Positions 23,211 through 32,011 are shown, counted from the first letter of the stretch. The stretch: 64,000 nt of DNA from Cellulomonas sp. Root485 (GCF_001426705.1 NZ_LMFC01000001.1:609789-673788), one strand, 5' to 3'. Translations and numbers: made by a program. Notes: generated from the sequence alone by a model not told the origin.

Positions 23211-25823
23211 GTGACGCAGAACGGGCCGGGTGGCAGGACGTCCCACGGGTCGTCGTCGTTCTTCGCGTCGCGGCTGCGCGCACCCGCCAACCCGGTCCAC
23301 TACCTGCGCCGGCCGCGACTCATCTCGCTCCTGGCGCAGACCGCGTCCGTCCCGATCACGGTGGTCGTGGCACCGGCCGGATCCGGCAAGACGTCGTTGC
23401 TCGTCGACTGGCGGTCGATCGCCGCGGTCCCGACGGCGTGGCTGTCGGTGGACGAGTCCGACCGGGACGGCGGCCAGTTCTGGTCGGCCGTGACGGCGGC
23501 CCTGGGCGAGCTGGTCGATCTCGGGAAGGTCCGCTCGTCCACCCGGCGGCCGGCCACGCGCCCGGACGTGGTGCCGGGGCTCGTCGCGCGGCTCGAGCGC
23601 AGTGAGCACCCGCCGTCCGCGGTGCTGGTCCTCGACGACATCCACCTGATCGACGCCGACGACGCCCTGGTCGAGTCCCTCGCGCACTTCCTCGCGGCCC
23701 TGCCGGACTGGCTGCACGTCGTCCTGCTCACGCGCCGCACCCCCAAGCTCCCCATCGACCGCCTGCGCGCCCGGGGGCAGCTGGTCGAGGTGCACTTCGC
23801 CGAGCTCCGGTTCTCGCCGGAGGAGTCCGAGGACCTGCTGGCCTGCCTGCACGCGTCGCTCGAGCACGACGAGGTCAGCGCGGCGGTCGACCGGGCGGGG
23901 GGCTGGGCCGCGGGCTTGCAGCTCACCGCCCTGGCGTCGCGCTCCGACAGTGCGCAGCCGGTCTCCCTTCCCCGGGTCGACGCCCGGGGCCTGCTGTTCG
24001 CCGACTACGTCTGGCGCGAGGTGCTCGCCGCGGAGCGGCCGGAGGTGGTCGACGTCCTCCTGGACACCTCCGTCGTCGTCCGGATGAACGGCCCGCTCGC
24101 CGCGGCCCTGTCCGGCCGCGCCGACGCGGGCGACCTGCTCGCCGACGCCGAGTCCCGCGGGCTGTTCATCACCCGGCTCGGCCCGTCCGGGTGGTTCGAG
24201 GTGCACGACGTGGTCCGGCAGGAGCTCGTCGCCGAGGTCGCGCGACGCTCGCCGGAGCGCGTCGCCGTCCTGCACGCGCGCGCCGCGAGCTGGTTCGAGG
24301 ACGTCGGCGAGGTGACCAGCGCGCTCGAGCAGTGGCTCCTCGCCGGCCGGCCGCGCGAGGCGCTGCGGCTGCTCGCCGGGAAGGTCGGGGAGCTTTACGA
24401 CTCCGGCCGGACCGCGACCATCGAGCGGACCATCGCGCAGATCCCGCTGAACGTGGCCTCGGGCGACCTCGACGCGATGATCGAGTTCGCGTGGTGCCAC
24501 CTGCTCGTGGACAAGCGCCGGTTCCTCGCGGCCGTGGGCGCCGCGACGGCGAGCCGCGCACGGCACACCGCCGGGGGTCGGCCGCAGGGCGGGCGGCTCC
24601 TGATGCTGCAGTCGATCGCGGCGACGCTCACGGGTGACTGGCGCACGAGCGCCACGCTGGCCACCGACGCTCTCGCTCTGCTGGCCGACGACAGCCAGGT
24701 GGACCTGGTGGGCCGGTTCGGCTGGAACATGATCGCGCGCGAGGTGGCGCTGTCCGAGCGGTGGGAGGACGGTTCCGCGCAGGTGCAGGACGTCCGCCAG
24801 GAGCTGGGGTGGGACCCGGAGCGGCGCCTCGGCTTCGAGGGCACCCGGGCCGTCGGCGAGGCGCTCGCGGGCCGTCCGGTGGATGCGCTGCGGGTGGCCG
24901 CCGGGATCCGCGGCGTCGAGGCGGTGGCGTCGATGGCGATCCTCTGCGCGGAGGTGAGCCTGGCCGAGGCGGTCGCCCACCGCGAGCTCGGAGACCGTGC
25001 GCGCGCCGTCACCGAGCTCGTCTCCGTGGCCCCGCGCTGGCTCGAGCCGGTGGCCCACGCGGAGGCCTTCGCGATGTTGCAGCTGACCGAGCTGAGGCTC
25101 GACGAAGGGGACCTGGAGGCGGCGGACGCCTGCTTCGAGCGCGCGCACGCGTTCGTCCGCTCCGAGTTCGCCGGACCCGGCGGGCTGATGTGGCTGGCAC
25201 GCACCGGGACGCTGGTCGCGCTCGCGGCCGACCGTCCGGTCGAGGCGCGCCGGTGGGCGGACCAGGTCGACGACCCCTTCTGGGGCGGTGCGTCGAGGGC
25301 GCGCGTGGAGCTCCACGAGGGTCGCCGTGCCGCGGCGGCGACGATCCTCGACCACGTCCGGCCACGGTGCCCGCGGCACGACGTGGTCCTCGACCTGCTC
25401 CGCGCGCGCGCGGCGGTGGACCACCAGGACGCGCTCGACCTCGTCGCGCGTGCCGTCGGCCGGGCGACCGGCGTCGGGCTCGTCCAGACGGTCGCCTCCG
25501 AGGGTGCGGAGGTCCTCGAGCTGGTCGAGGTGAACGCCTTCCTGGCGCCCACCGCCTGGCTCGACCGGGTCCGGCGGGCCGCGTCGCCGCTCGCCGCGGC
25601 CAGGATGGCGGACCCGAGCGTCCCCGGTGAGCACCTGACCGAGCGCGAGCTCGAGGTGCTCCGGATGCTGCCCAGCCGGCTCACACTCCCGGAGATCGCC
25701 GACGAGCTGTCCATCTCCGTGAACACGCTGAAGTTCCACCTCAAGGTCGTCTACCGCAAGCTCGCGGTCGGCTCGCGGGGCGAGGCGGCCGACCTCGCGC
25801 GCCAGGTCGCCTCACGGGGCTGA
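23211..25823 (+). CDS. MalT-like large ATP-binding LuxR-family regulator
   Basis: An 870-residue STAND/LAL-type activator. An N-terminal NTPase has the P-loop VVVAPAGSGKTSLL (about residues 58-71) and Walker B as VLVLDDIHLIDADD. A long alpha-helical tetratricopeptide-like middle follows. The C-terminus is a LuxR winged HTH: LTERELEVLRMLPSRLTLPEIADELSISVNTLKFHLKVVYRKL. Ligand binding and ATP probably trigger oligomerisation and activation. I chose GTG 23211 because AGGAGGGG lies four bases upstream; an ATG at 23163 in frame lacks such a site. The divergent transporter-dipeptidase pair is the most likely target. Confidence 0.88.
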   Translation: MTQNGPGGRTSHGSSSFFASRLRAPANPVHYLRRPRLISLLAQTASVPITVVVAPAGSGKTSLLVDWRSIAAVPTAWLSVDESDRDGGQFWSAVTAALGELVDLGKVRSSTRRPATRPDVVPGLVARLERSEHPPSAVLVLDDIHLIDADDALVESLAHFLAALPDWLHVVLLTRRTPKLPIDRLRARGQLVEVHFAELRFSPEESEDLLACLHASLEHDEVSAAVDRAGGWAAGLQLTALASRSDSAQPVSLPRVDARGLLFADYVWREVLAAERPEVVDVLLDTSVVVRMNGPLAAALSGRADAGDLLADAESRGLFITRLGPSGWFEVHDVVRQELVAEVARRSPERVAVLHARAASWFEDVGEVTSALEQWLLAGRPREALRLLAGKVGELYDSGRTATIERTIAQIPLNVASGDLDAMIEFAWCHLLVDKRRFLAAVGAATASRARHTAGGRPQGGRLLMLQSIAATLTGDWRTSATLATDALALLADDSQVDLVGRFGWNMIAREVALSERWEDGSAQVQDVRQELGWDPERRLGFEGTRAVGEALAGRPVDALRVAAGIRGVEAVASMAILCAEVSLAEAVAHRELGDRARAVTELVSVAPRWLEPVAHAEAFAMLQLTELRLDEGDLEAADACFERAHAFVRSEFAGPGGLMWLARTGTLVALAADRPVEARRWADQVDDPFWGGASRARVELHEGRRAAAATILDHVRPRCPRHDVVLDLLRARAAVDHQDALDLVARAVGRATGVGLVQTVASEGAEVLELVEVNAFLAPTAWLDRVRRAASPLAAARMADPSVPGEHLTERELEVLRMLPSRLTLPEIADELSISVNTLKFHLKVVYRKLAVGSRGEAADLARQVASRG

Positions 25824-25882
25824 GCCGGCTCACCCCGCGCAGGGTGGTGTGCGACCACCCGGTGCGTCGCGACGATGCCCGC

Positions 25883-26068
25883 ATGCCCCCCGCGAGCCAG
25901 GGCCCCGGTGAGGACCCGTTGATCGACTCGGCCGCACAGCTGGCCGAGCTGGCCGACCTGGTCGCGCGCGGGCTCGTGTCGCCGGAGGAGTTCGAGCTCC
26001 AGCGCAGAAAGGTCATCGGCGACGCCGAGACCTCACCACCGTTCCGGAAGGAAACCGATCGTGACTGA
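25883..26068 (+). CDS. Short SHOCT-domain protein
   Basis: A small protein (61 residues from ATG 25883; a GTG at 25844 would give 74). Its core, AQLAELADLVARGLVSPEEFELQRRKVIG, is the SHOCT motif (short C-terminal oligomerisation domain), here nearly the whole protein. SHOCT modules mediate oligomerisation and usually sit at the ends of larger proteins. Neither start has a good ribosome-binding site. The gene overlaps the start of the following membrane-protein gene, so the two are likely co-expressed. Confidence 0.65.
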   Translation: MPPASQGPGEDPLIDSAAQLAELADLVARGLVSPEEFELQRRKVIGDAETSPPFRKETDRD

Positions 26069-26456
26069 ACAACGCAGTCCGCTGGCCGTCGGCATGACCG
26101 TCTTCGCGGCGACGATGCTGATCGTCATCGGCGTCCTGCACGCGCTCCAAGGGTTCGTGGCCGTCTTCAACGACACGTTCTACGTGGTCGGCGCCGAGTG
26201 GGTGTTCGAGTTCGACGTGACGACCTGGGGCTGGATCCACATCCTCATCGGCCTGCTGGTCGCCGTCGCCGGCTTCTTCGTGCTCAGCGGCGCCGTGTGG
26301 GCACGGATCGTCGGTGTGCTCGTCGCCAGCCTGAGCCTGGTCCTGAACTTCGTCTGGCTGCCGTACTACCCGTGGTGGGCCATCATCATCATCGCCCTCG
26401 ACATCTTCGTGATCTGGGCGCTGACGCTGCACGGGCGGGACATCGTCGCGGAGTGA
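26061..26456 (+). CDS. Four-helix small membrane protein (DUF7144-like)
   Basis: A 131-residue protein with four hydrophobic helices (about residues 10-33, 52-72, 76-98, 102-122). The first loop FNDTFYVVGAEWVFEFDVTTWGWIHI and the PYYPWWAIIIIALDIFVIWAL ending are typical of an actinobacterial membrane family known by DUF number (I believe DUF7144) and found near SHOCT proteins. Function unknown. The GTG at 26061 is preceded by GGAAGGAAA at good spacing. It ends 18 bp from the convergent nhaA gene. Confidence 0.8.
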   Translation: MTEQRSPLAVGMTVFAATMLIVIGVLHALQGFVAVFNDTFYVVGAEWVFEFDVTTWGWIHILIGLLVAVAGFFVLSGAVWARIVGVLVASLSLVLNFVWLPYYPWWAIIIIALDIFVIWALTLHGRDIVAE

Positions 26457-26474
26457 GCCGCTGTCGACGCGCCC

Positions 26475-27851
26475 TCACCCCGCCGGTGCCCGCCACGGCA
26501 GCGGCGGCAGGGGCGGGGGCGCGTCGCTGAGCGGGGAGCACAGGGGCAGCTTCTCGCCGAGCCACCGCAGCAGGACGGACCCGAGCACGGCAGCCGTGAG
26601 CGACCCGGCCAGGATGCCGATCTTCGCGTTCTCCAGCTGCTGGGCGTCGTCGAACGCGAGCTCGGCGATGAACAGCGAGATCGTGAACCCGATGCCGGCC
26701 AGCACGGCGCCGCCGAGCAGGTGCCCCCAGCGCACGCGGCCTGGCAGCTCCCCGAGACCCAGCCGCAGCGCCAGGGTGGCGGCGCCGGTGATGCCGATCG
26801 CGTTGCCGAGCACGAGCGCGACGGCGACCCCGATGGCCAGGCGGGACTGCCCGGCTGTCTGCAGGGACTCCAGGTCGAGCGTGATCCCCGCGTTCGCCAG
26901 GCCGAACAGGGGCACCACGACGAACGCGCTCCAGGGGTGCAGGAGGCGCTGCAGCCGGTCGTTCGTCGGGACCGCGGCGCGTGCGGCCAGCTCGGCCAGG
27001 TGCTCGCGCTCGGCCGTCGCGTCGTCGATGAGCTTGCGGCCGTAGCCCGCGACCTCCTCGATCGTCTCCCGTGACGCCGGCCGAGCCGGGACGAGCAGGC
27101 CGACGATCACCCCGGCGAGCGTCGCGTGCACGCCGGAGGCCTGCACGGCGAACCACAGGGCGATCCCCGCGACGACGTACGGGGCCAGCTGCCAGACGTT
27201 CAGCCACCGCAGCAGGATGATCCCGACGACGATCGCGGCCGCCAGGGCGAGCGCGGCCATGTCGACCTCGTCGGTGTAGAAGATCGACATCACGGTGATC
27301 GCGCCGATGTCGTCGACGATCGCGAGCGTCAGCAGGAACAGGCGCAGGCGGTCCGGGCACTTGGGGCCGAACAGCGCGAGGATCCCCACGAGGAACGCGG
27401 TGTCCGTCGACATCACGACACCCCACCCGTGCGCGGCGTCGGTCCCCCCGTTGAACGCCAGGAAGATCAGGACGGGGACCAGCAGGCCGCCGATCGCCCC
27501 GAGCGCGGGCACCGCGACGGTCCGCTTGTCCCGCAGGTCTCCCGTGGTGGCCTCGCGGCTGATCTCGAGTCCGACCACCGCGAAGAAGATCGCCATCGCG
27601 GCGTCGTTGACCCAGTGGTGCAGGTCGAGGTCGACGCCCCACGTCCCGATGTGGAAGCCCGCCGTGGTGTGCCAGAGCGCCTCGTAGGAGCCGGCGAACG
27701 GGGAGTTGACCCAGACCAGCGCCACCACCGTGGCGGCCAGCAGGTAGACGGCGCTGCCGGCCTCGTTGGTGAGGAAGTCCTTGACCGACGGTTGCAGGCC
27801 GGGCAGCGAGACGCGCAGGTTCGGCCCCGGGCTGGTGGAGGTCGCCGACAT
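26475..27851 (-). CDS. nhaA: Na+/H+ antiporter NhaA
   Basis: A 458-residue antiporter of the NhaA family exchanging internal Na+ (or Li+) for protons at alkaline pH. Conserved elements are VNDAAMAIFFAVVGLEI, then PTDTAF-type STDTAFLVGILALFG, and LTLAIVDDIGAITVMSIFYT with the two adjacent Asp residues of the ion-binding site (about residues 185-186). GIGFTISLFIAELAF marks the C-terminal helices. A C-terminal tail of Pro-rich residues extends past the core. The gene is monocistronic; ppk2 lies upstream in the same direction after 64 bp. Confidence 0.95.
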   Translation of the reverse strand: MSATSTSPGPNLRVSLPGLQPSVKDFLTNEAGSAVYLLAATVVALVWVNSPFAGSYEALWHTTAGFHIGTWGVDLDLHHWVNDAAMAIFFAVVGLEISREATTGDLRDKRTVAVPALGAIGGLLVPVLIFLAFNGGTDAAHGWGVVMSTDTAFLVGILALFGPKCPDRLRLFLLTLAIVDDIGAITVMSIFYTDEVDMAALALAAAIVVGIILLRWLNVWQLAPYVVAGIALWFAVQASGVHATLAGVIVGLLVPARPASRETIEEVAGYGRKLIDDATAEREHLAELAARAAVPTNDRLQRLLHPWSAFVVVPLFGLANAGITLDLESLQTAGQSRLAIGVAVALVLGNAIGITGAATLALRLGLGELPGRVRWGHLLGGAVLAGIGFTISLFIAELAFDDAQQLENAKIGILAGSLTAAVLGSVLLRWLGEKLPLCSPLSDAPPPLPPLPWRAPAG

Positions 27852-27915
27852 GCCGCTCAAGGTCGCAGGTGATCGAGCGGGACGCAACGCCAGTTCACTG
27901 ACGGCACAGCGGTCG

Positions 27916-28761
27916 TCAGAGGTGCTTCTCCGGGTCACCCATCAGCGCGGCGACGTGGTCGGGGACGTACGTCGAGAGCTCGCGCGGCGGGCGCTTGTAC
28001 CCGTTCGAGGCGGCGGGCCGGTCGGGCAGCACCACCTTCTCGTGCGGCACCTCGGTGTACGGGATGGTCGAGAGCAGGTGGCTGATCATGTTGAGCCGCG
28101 CGTGCTTCTTGATGTCCGACTCGACGATGAACCACGGGCTCACGGGGACGTCGGTGTGCACGAGCATCTCGTCCTTCGCCTTGGAGTACTCCTCCCAGCG
28201 GCTCAGGGACGCGGTGTCCATCGGGCTCAGCTTCCACTGCCGCACCGGGTCGTTCAGGCGGGAGCGGAACCGCTTGAGCTGCTCGCTGTCGGAGACCGAG
28301 AACCAGTACTTGCGCAGCAGGATGCCGTCCTCGATGAGCATCTGCTCGAAGATCGGCGTCTGCCGCATGAACCGGCTGTACTCCTGCGGCGTGCAGAAGC
28401 CCATGACGTGCTCGACCCCGGCGCGGTTGTACCAGGAGCGGTCGAACAGGACGACCTCGCCGGCGGCGGGCAGGTGCGCGACGTAGCGCTGGTAGTACCA
28501 CTGGGTCTTCTCGCGCTCGGTCGGCGTCGGGAGGGCGGCGATGCGCACGACGCGCGGGCTCAGGTACTCCGAGATCCGCTTGATGGTGCCGCCCTTGCCG
28601 GCCGCGTCGCGCCCCTCGAAGAGGACGACCACCCGGGCTCCCGTGGCCTTCGCCCACAGCTGGACCTTGACCAGCTCGGCCTGGAGGCGGAACAGCTCCG
28701 CCTCGTAGACCGCGTTCGGGATCTTGTCCTTGTTCTTCTTCTTGCCGGACTTCTTCGCCAT
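27916..28761 (-). CDS. ppk2: Polyphosphate kinase 2
   Basis: A 281-residue PPK2 enzyme that transfers phosphate between polyphosphate and nucleoside diphosphates. It has the Walker A motif FEGRDAAGKGGTIKR (about residues 49-62), the lid region with SPRVVRIAALPTPTEREKTQWYYQRY, and Walker B VVLFDRSWYNRAGVEHVMGF. Length and single-domain form fit class I PPK2 (preferring ADP or GDP); the class cannot be fixed by eye. The first 12 residues are Lys-rich. It is divergent from the Mop-domain regulator, with two palindromes between the starts. Confidence 0.93.
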   Translation of the reverse strand: MAKKSGKKKNKDKIPNAVYEAELFRLQAELVKVQLWAKATGARVVVLFEGRDAAGKGGTIKRISEYLSPRVVRIAALPTPTEREKTQWYYQRYVAHLPAAGEVVLFDRSWYNRAGVEHVMGFCTPQEYSRFMRQTPIFEQMLIEDGILLRKYWFSVSDSEQLKRFRSRLNDPVRQWKLSPMDTASLSRWEEYSKAKDEMLVHTDVPVSPWFIVESDIKKHARLNMISHLLSTIPYTEVPHEKVVLPDRPAASNGYKRPPRELSTYVPDHVAALMGDPEKHL

Positions 28762-28805
28762 GTCCGGACGCTACCGCCCGGACCGGACCGGCGCGCGACG
28801 TCCGT

Positions 28806-28815
28806 ATCCGCGGAT
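28806..28815. promoter_or_regulatory. Palindrome ATCCGCGGAT
   Basis: A perfect 10-bp palindrome between the divergent ppk2 and Mop-regulator starts. With the 14-bp palindrome 26 bp downstream it may form an operator pair. The binding protein is unknown. Confidence 0.3.
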
Positions 28816-28831
28816 CGGATGGCTTCTTTCA

Positions 28832-28845
28832 GCCGCATCTGCGGC
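28832..28845. promoter_or_regulatory. Palindrome GCCGCA-TC-TGCGGC, possible operator of the molybdate operon
   Basis: A perfect palindrome with 6-bp arms just upstream of the presumed -10 (28848-28853) of the mod operon. A repressor bound here would block RNA polymerase. The HTH-Mop protein encoded directly downstream is the obvious candidate, as in ModE-type control. Confidence 0.4.
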
Positions 28846-28847
28846 AC

Positions 28848-28853
28848 TATCAT
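28848..28853 (+). promoter_or_regulatory. Putative -10 (TATCAT) for a leaderless mod operon mRNA
   Basis: TATCAT ends seven bases before the GTG at 28861 and fits the actinobacterial TANNNT consensus at the distance expected when transcription starts at the initiation codon. No ribosome-binding sequence precedes that GTG, which agrees with a leaderless transcript. No convincing -35 is seen. Confidence 0.45.
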
Positions 28854-28860
28854 CGCCCAG

Positions 28861-29265
28861 GTGACGACCTATCGGATCAGCGAGGCAGCCGAGCTGCTGG
28901 GCGTGAGCGACGACACGGTGCGCCGCTGGGTGGACTCCGGCGTGCTGACCGCGTCCGACGACGACGCGGGGCGCAGCGTGATCGCGGGGACCGACCTGGC
29001 GGCGCTGGCCGTCGAGCGCGCGAAGACGCCCGACGACCCCGCGGCGGGCTCCAGCTCCGCGCGCAACCGGCTGCCCGGCCTCGTGACCCGGATCGTGTCC
29101 GACACCGTGATGTCGCAGGTCGAGCTGCAGGCGGGTCCGTTCCGCCTGGTCTCGCTCATGTCCACCGAGGCGGTGCGGGAGCTCGGGCTCGAGGTCGGCT
29201 CCCGCGCGGTCGCCGTCGTCAAGGCCACCACGGTGCTCGTCGAGACGCCGCGGGCGGTGCGATGA
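28861..29265 (+). CDS. HTH-Mop/TOBE molybdate-responsive regulator
   Basis: A 134-residue regulator joining a MerR/excisionase-type helix-turn-helix (TYRISEAAELLGVSDDTVRRWVDSGVL, residues 3-29) to a C-terminal Mop/TOBE domain (RNRLPGLVTRIVSDTVMSQVELQAG then STEAVRELGLEVGSRAVAVVKATTVLVE). Mop domains bind molybdate or tungstate oxyanions. This is a compact functional analogue of ModE and probably senses molybdate and controls modABC, whose first gene overlaps its stop (ATGA). The start is GTG with no ribosome-binding site; see the leaderless promoter entry. Confidence 0.88.
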   Translation: MTTYRISEAAELLGVSDDTVRRWVDSGVLTASDDDAGRSVIAGTDLAALAVERAKTPDDPAAGSSSARNRLPGLVTRIVSDTVMSQVELQAGPFRLVSLMSTEAVRELGLEVGSRAVAVVKATTVLVETPRAVR

Positions 29266-30032
29266 GGGCCGGCCGCGCGCTCGTCGCGGGGACCGCCGTC
29301 CTGCTCGCCCTCGCCGGCTGCTCGTCGGCGGCACCGGCCGCCGAGCCGCCCACAGGCCTCACGGGTGAGCTCACCGTGTTCGCCGCCGCCTCGCTGCAGG
29401 GCGCGTTCGACGCCATCGCCACCGAGCTCGCCGAGCAGAACCCCGGCGTCACCGTGCGCCCCATCACCTACGACGGCTCGTCCACCCTGGCGACACAGCT
29501 GGTCGACGGGGCGACCGCGGACGTGTTCGCGTCCGCCGACATCGCGACCATGGCCACGGTGACGGACGCGGGGCTGGCGGACGGCACCGCGACGGTGTTC
29601 GCCACCAACTCCCTCGAGATCGTCGTCGCGCCGGGCAACCCGCTGGGGATCGGCTCGCTGGCAGATCTCGCGGCGCTGTCGACGTCGGGCGGCAAGGTCG
29701 TGCTCTGCGCGGCGCAGGTGCCGTGCGGGTCGGCCGCGCACCGCGTGCTCGACGGGCTCACGCTCACCCCGGTCAGCGAGGAGCAGAACGTCAAGGCGGT
29801 GTTGACCAAGGTGCAGACCGGCGACGCCGACGCGGGGCTGGTGTACCGGACGGACGTGCTCGCGGCGGGCACCACGGTCGAGGGCGTGGAGCTCCCCGAG
29901 GTGGCCTCGGCCGTCAACGAGTACCCGGTGGTCGTGCTCGAGGACGGTGAGGTCGCGCGGGCGTTCGTCGACCTGGTGCTCTCCGCCGACGGACAGCGGA
30001 TCCTGGGTGACCTGGGGTTCACCGCGCCGTGA
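29262..30032 (+). CDS. modA: Molybdate ABC transporter substrate-binding lipoprotein
   Basis: A 256-residue periplasm-side binding protein of the ModA family. A signal peptide ends in the lipobox LAGC (Cys about 21). ELTVFAAASLQGAFDAIATELAEQNPGV is the conserved first strand and helix; the Ala-Ser pair there ligates the oxyanion, and DGSSTLATQLVDGATADVFASAD follows. It captures molybdate (or tungstate) for ModBC. It overlaps the regulator stop and its own stop overlaps the modB GTG. Confidence 0.93.
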   Translation: MRAGRALVAGTAVLLALAGCSSAAPAAEPPTGLTGELTVFAAASLQGAFDAIATELAEQNPGVTVRPITYDGSSTLATQLVDGATADVFASADIATMATVTDAGLADGTATVFATNSLEIVVAPGNPLGIGSLADLAALSTSGGKVVLCAAQVPCGSAAHRVLDGLTLTPVSEEQNVKAVLTKVQTGDADAGLVYRTDVLAAGTTVEGVELPEVASAVNEYPVVVLEDGEVARAFVDLVLSADGQRILGDLGFTAP

Positions 30033-30832
30033 GGGCGAGCGGCGGTGGTGTCCCGCGCCTCCTGTGGCCTCCCGCAGCGCTCGCGGCCGGGCTCCTCGTC
30101 CTGCCGATCGTCGCGCTCGTGGTCCGCGCGGACTGGTCGACGTTGCCCGCGGACATCACGACACCCGCCGCGCTGGATGCGCTGTGGCTCTCGCTGTCGA
30201 CCTCGGTCGTCGCGACGGGTGTGTGCCTGCTGCTCGGGGTACCGCTCGCCGTCGTGCTCGCGCGCGCCCACGGCTGGCCTGCCGACGTGCTGCGTGCGCT
30301 GGTCACCCTGCCCCTGGTGCTGCCCCCGACCGTCGGCGGCATCGCCCTGCTCTACCTGCTGGGCCGGCGCGGCCTGGTCGGTGAGTCGCTCGACGCCTGG
30401 TTCGGGATCACCATCCCGTTCACCACGGCGGCCGTCGTCATCGCGCAGGCGTTCGTCGCGATGCCGTTCCTCGTGCTGAGCGTCGAGGGATCGCTGCGCA
30501 CGGCGGGCACGCGGTTCGACGTCGTCGCGGCAAGCCTCGGCGCCGGACGCTGGACCGTCCTGCGGAGGATCACCCTGCCGCTCGTGATGCCGGGACTGAT
30601 CAGCGGGACAGTCCTGTGCTTCGCGCGGGCGCTGGGGGAGTTCGGCGCGACCGCCCTGTTCGCCGGCAACTCCCCGGGCGTCACGCAGACCATGCCGCTG
30701 GCCATCTACTCGGCGTTCAACGGTGCGGGGGTGACCCAGGGGACCGCGGTCGCCCTCTCGCTGCTGCTCGTGGTCGCCGCGGTCGCCGTGCTGCTCGCCG
30801 CGCGGGCGTGGCGACCGGGACGTGCCGCATGA
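30029..30832 (+). CDS. modB: Molybdate ABC transporter permease
   Basis: A 267-residue permease with about six helices. The EAA-like loop is VAASLGAGRWTVLRRITLPLVMPGLISG (about residues 168-195), which docks on the ATPase. LVLPPTVGGIALLYLLGRRG is typical of ModB. It starts at a GTG overlapping the modA stop, and the ATG of modC overlaps its own stop, so modABC plus the regulator form one coupled operon. Confidence 0.93.
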   Translation: MRASGGGVPRLLWPPAALAAGLLVLPIVALVVRADWSTLPADITTPAALDALWLSLSTSVVATGVCLLLGVPLAVVLARAHGWPADVLRALVTLPLVLPPTVGGIALLYLLGRRGLVGESLDAWFGITIPFTTAAVVIAQAFVAMPFLVLSVEGSLRTAGTRFDVVAASLGAGRWTVLRRITLPLVMPGLISGTVLCFARALGEFGATALFAGNSPGVTQTMPLAIYSAFNGAGVTQGTAVALSLLLVVAAVAVLLAARAWRPGRAA

Positions 30833-31881
30833 CGTCGCTGCACGCGGAGGTCGTCGTCCGCCGGCCGGGGTTCACGCTGGACGTGACCTTCGCGGCGCAC
30901 CCCGGCGAGATCGTCGCGATCCTCGGGCCCAACGGTGCCGGCAAGTCCACGCTGCTCGCCGTGCTCGCCGGGCACCTCGTGCCGTCCTACGGCGTGGTCC
31001 GGGTGGGGGAGCGGACCCTGACCGCCGTCCGGGGCGACCGGGTGGAGACCGCGGTCCGCCCCGAGCGGCGCTCGGTCGGCCTGCTCGGGCAGGACCCGCT
31101 GGTGTTCCCGCACCTGAGCGCCCGGGAGAACGTGGCGTTCGGCCCGCGCGCGGCCGGGGTGCCCGCGGCGCAGGCGCGACGGGCCGCTGACGAGTGGCTG
31201 ACCTCCGTGGGCCTGGACGGTCTCACCGAGCGCAGTCCCGGTGCGCTGTCCGGCGGGCAGCGGCAGCGGGTCGCGCTCGCCCGGGCGCTCGCGGCCGAGC
31301 CCACCGTCCTCCTCCTCGACGAGCCGTTCGCGCAGCTGGACGTCCGCACCGCGGCCGGGCTGCGCGACGTGGTCCGGGACCAGGTCCGCCGGACGCGCAC
31401 CGCCACCGTGCTCGTCACGCACGACGTGCTCGACGCCGTGACCCTCGCGGACCGGGTGGTCGTGCTGCACGAGGGGCAGGTCGTCGAGCAGGGGCGCCCG
31501 CTCGACGTGCTCACCGACCCGGTCCACCCGTTCACAGCCGCGCTGGCGGGCGTCAACCTCGTCGTCGGCCGGCTCGTGGCCCAGCCCGACGGCAGCACTG
31601 CTCTGGAGGGGCCCGGCGGCGTCCTGGTCCCGTGCGGCGCCCGCGAACCGGGTGGGCGGGCACAGGTGACGTTCCCGCCAGGGGCGGTCGTGGTCGGCGA
31701 CGGCTGGCCGGCACGGGTCGTGGACCTCGAGCCCGGGACCACGGGCGTGCGCGTCCGGACCAGCGGGGACGTGCTCGTCGACCTCCCGCCCGCGCAGGCT
31801 GCGGCCCTCGCCCTGCACGCGGGCGCCGAGCTCCGGCTGAGCGTGGCCGCCGAGCACGTCCGGGTGCGTCCGCTCGGCTGA
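30829..31881 (+). CDS. modC: Molybdate ABC transporter ATPase
   Basis: A 350-residue ABC ATPase. Walker A is GPNGAGKST (about residues 34-42), the signature is LSGGQRQRVALARAL and Walker B is VLLLDEPFAQLD. A C-terminal TOBE-like regulatory region (about residues 245-350, with TALEGPGGVLVPCGAREPG and VVDLEPGTTGVRVR) could sense intracellular molybdate. It energises ModB. Molybdate is needed for the molybdopterin nitrate reductase and sulfite-oxidase-like enzyme encoded next, so position and function agree. Confidence 0.93.
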   Translation: MTSLHAEVVVRRPGFTLDVTFAAHPGEIVAILGPNGAGKSTLLAVLAGHLVPSYGVVRVGERTLTAVRGDRVETAVRPERRSVGLLGQDPLVFPHLSARENVAFGPRAAGVPAAQARRAADEWLTSVGLDGLTERSPGALSGGQRQRVALARALAAEPTVLLLDEPFAQLDVRTAAGLRDVVRDQVRRTRTATVLVTHDVLDAVTLADRVVVLHEGQVVEQGRPLDVLTDPVHPFTAALAGVNLVVGRLVAQPDGSTALEGPGGVLVPCGAREPGGRAQVTFPPGAVVVGDGWPARVVDLEPGTTGVRVRTSGDVLVDLPPAQAAALALHAGAELRLSVAAEHVRVRPLG

Positions 31882-31927
31882 TCTCACAGGGTCGCGACGG
31901 ACCCCGTGCGCGAAATGAACCGTGCGC

Positions 31928-31971
31928 GCAACCGTTCCGACAGGTCGGCCGAAACATCCGCTCCTTAGCGT
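31928..31971 (+). promoter_or_regulatory. narK control region sharing a module with nirB
   Basis: GCAACCG (31928) is followed by CGAC (31939), TCGG (31945) and GAAACA (31951), then a TAGCGT -10 candidate at 31966, exactly 15 bp from GAAAC. The nirB upstream region has the same elements in the same order and the same GAAAC-to--10 distance. GTNAC/GAAAC half-sites are characteristic of the actinobacterial nitrogen regulator GlnR; the match is partial. A direct repeat CCGTGCGCG (31904 and 31920, 16 bp apart) lies just upstream. Confidence 0.5.
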
Positions 31972-32011
31972 CGGCGTCGACCGAGCCCCCCTTGTCCACC
32001 CGGAGGTCCCC

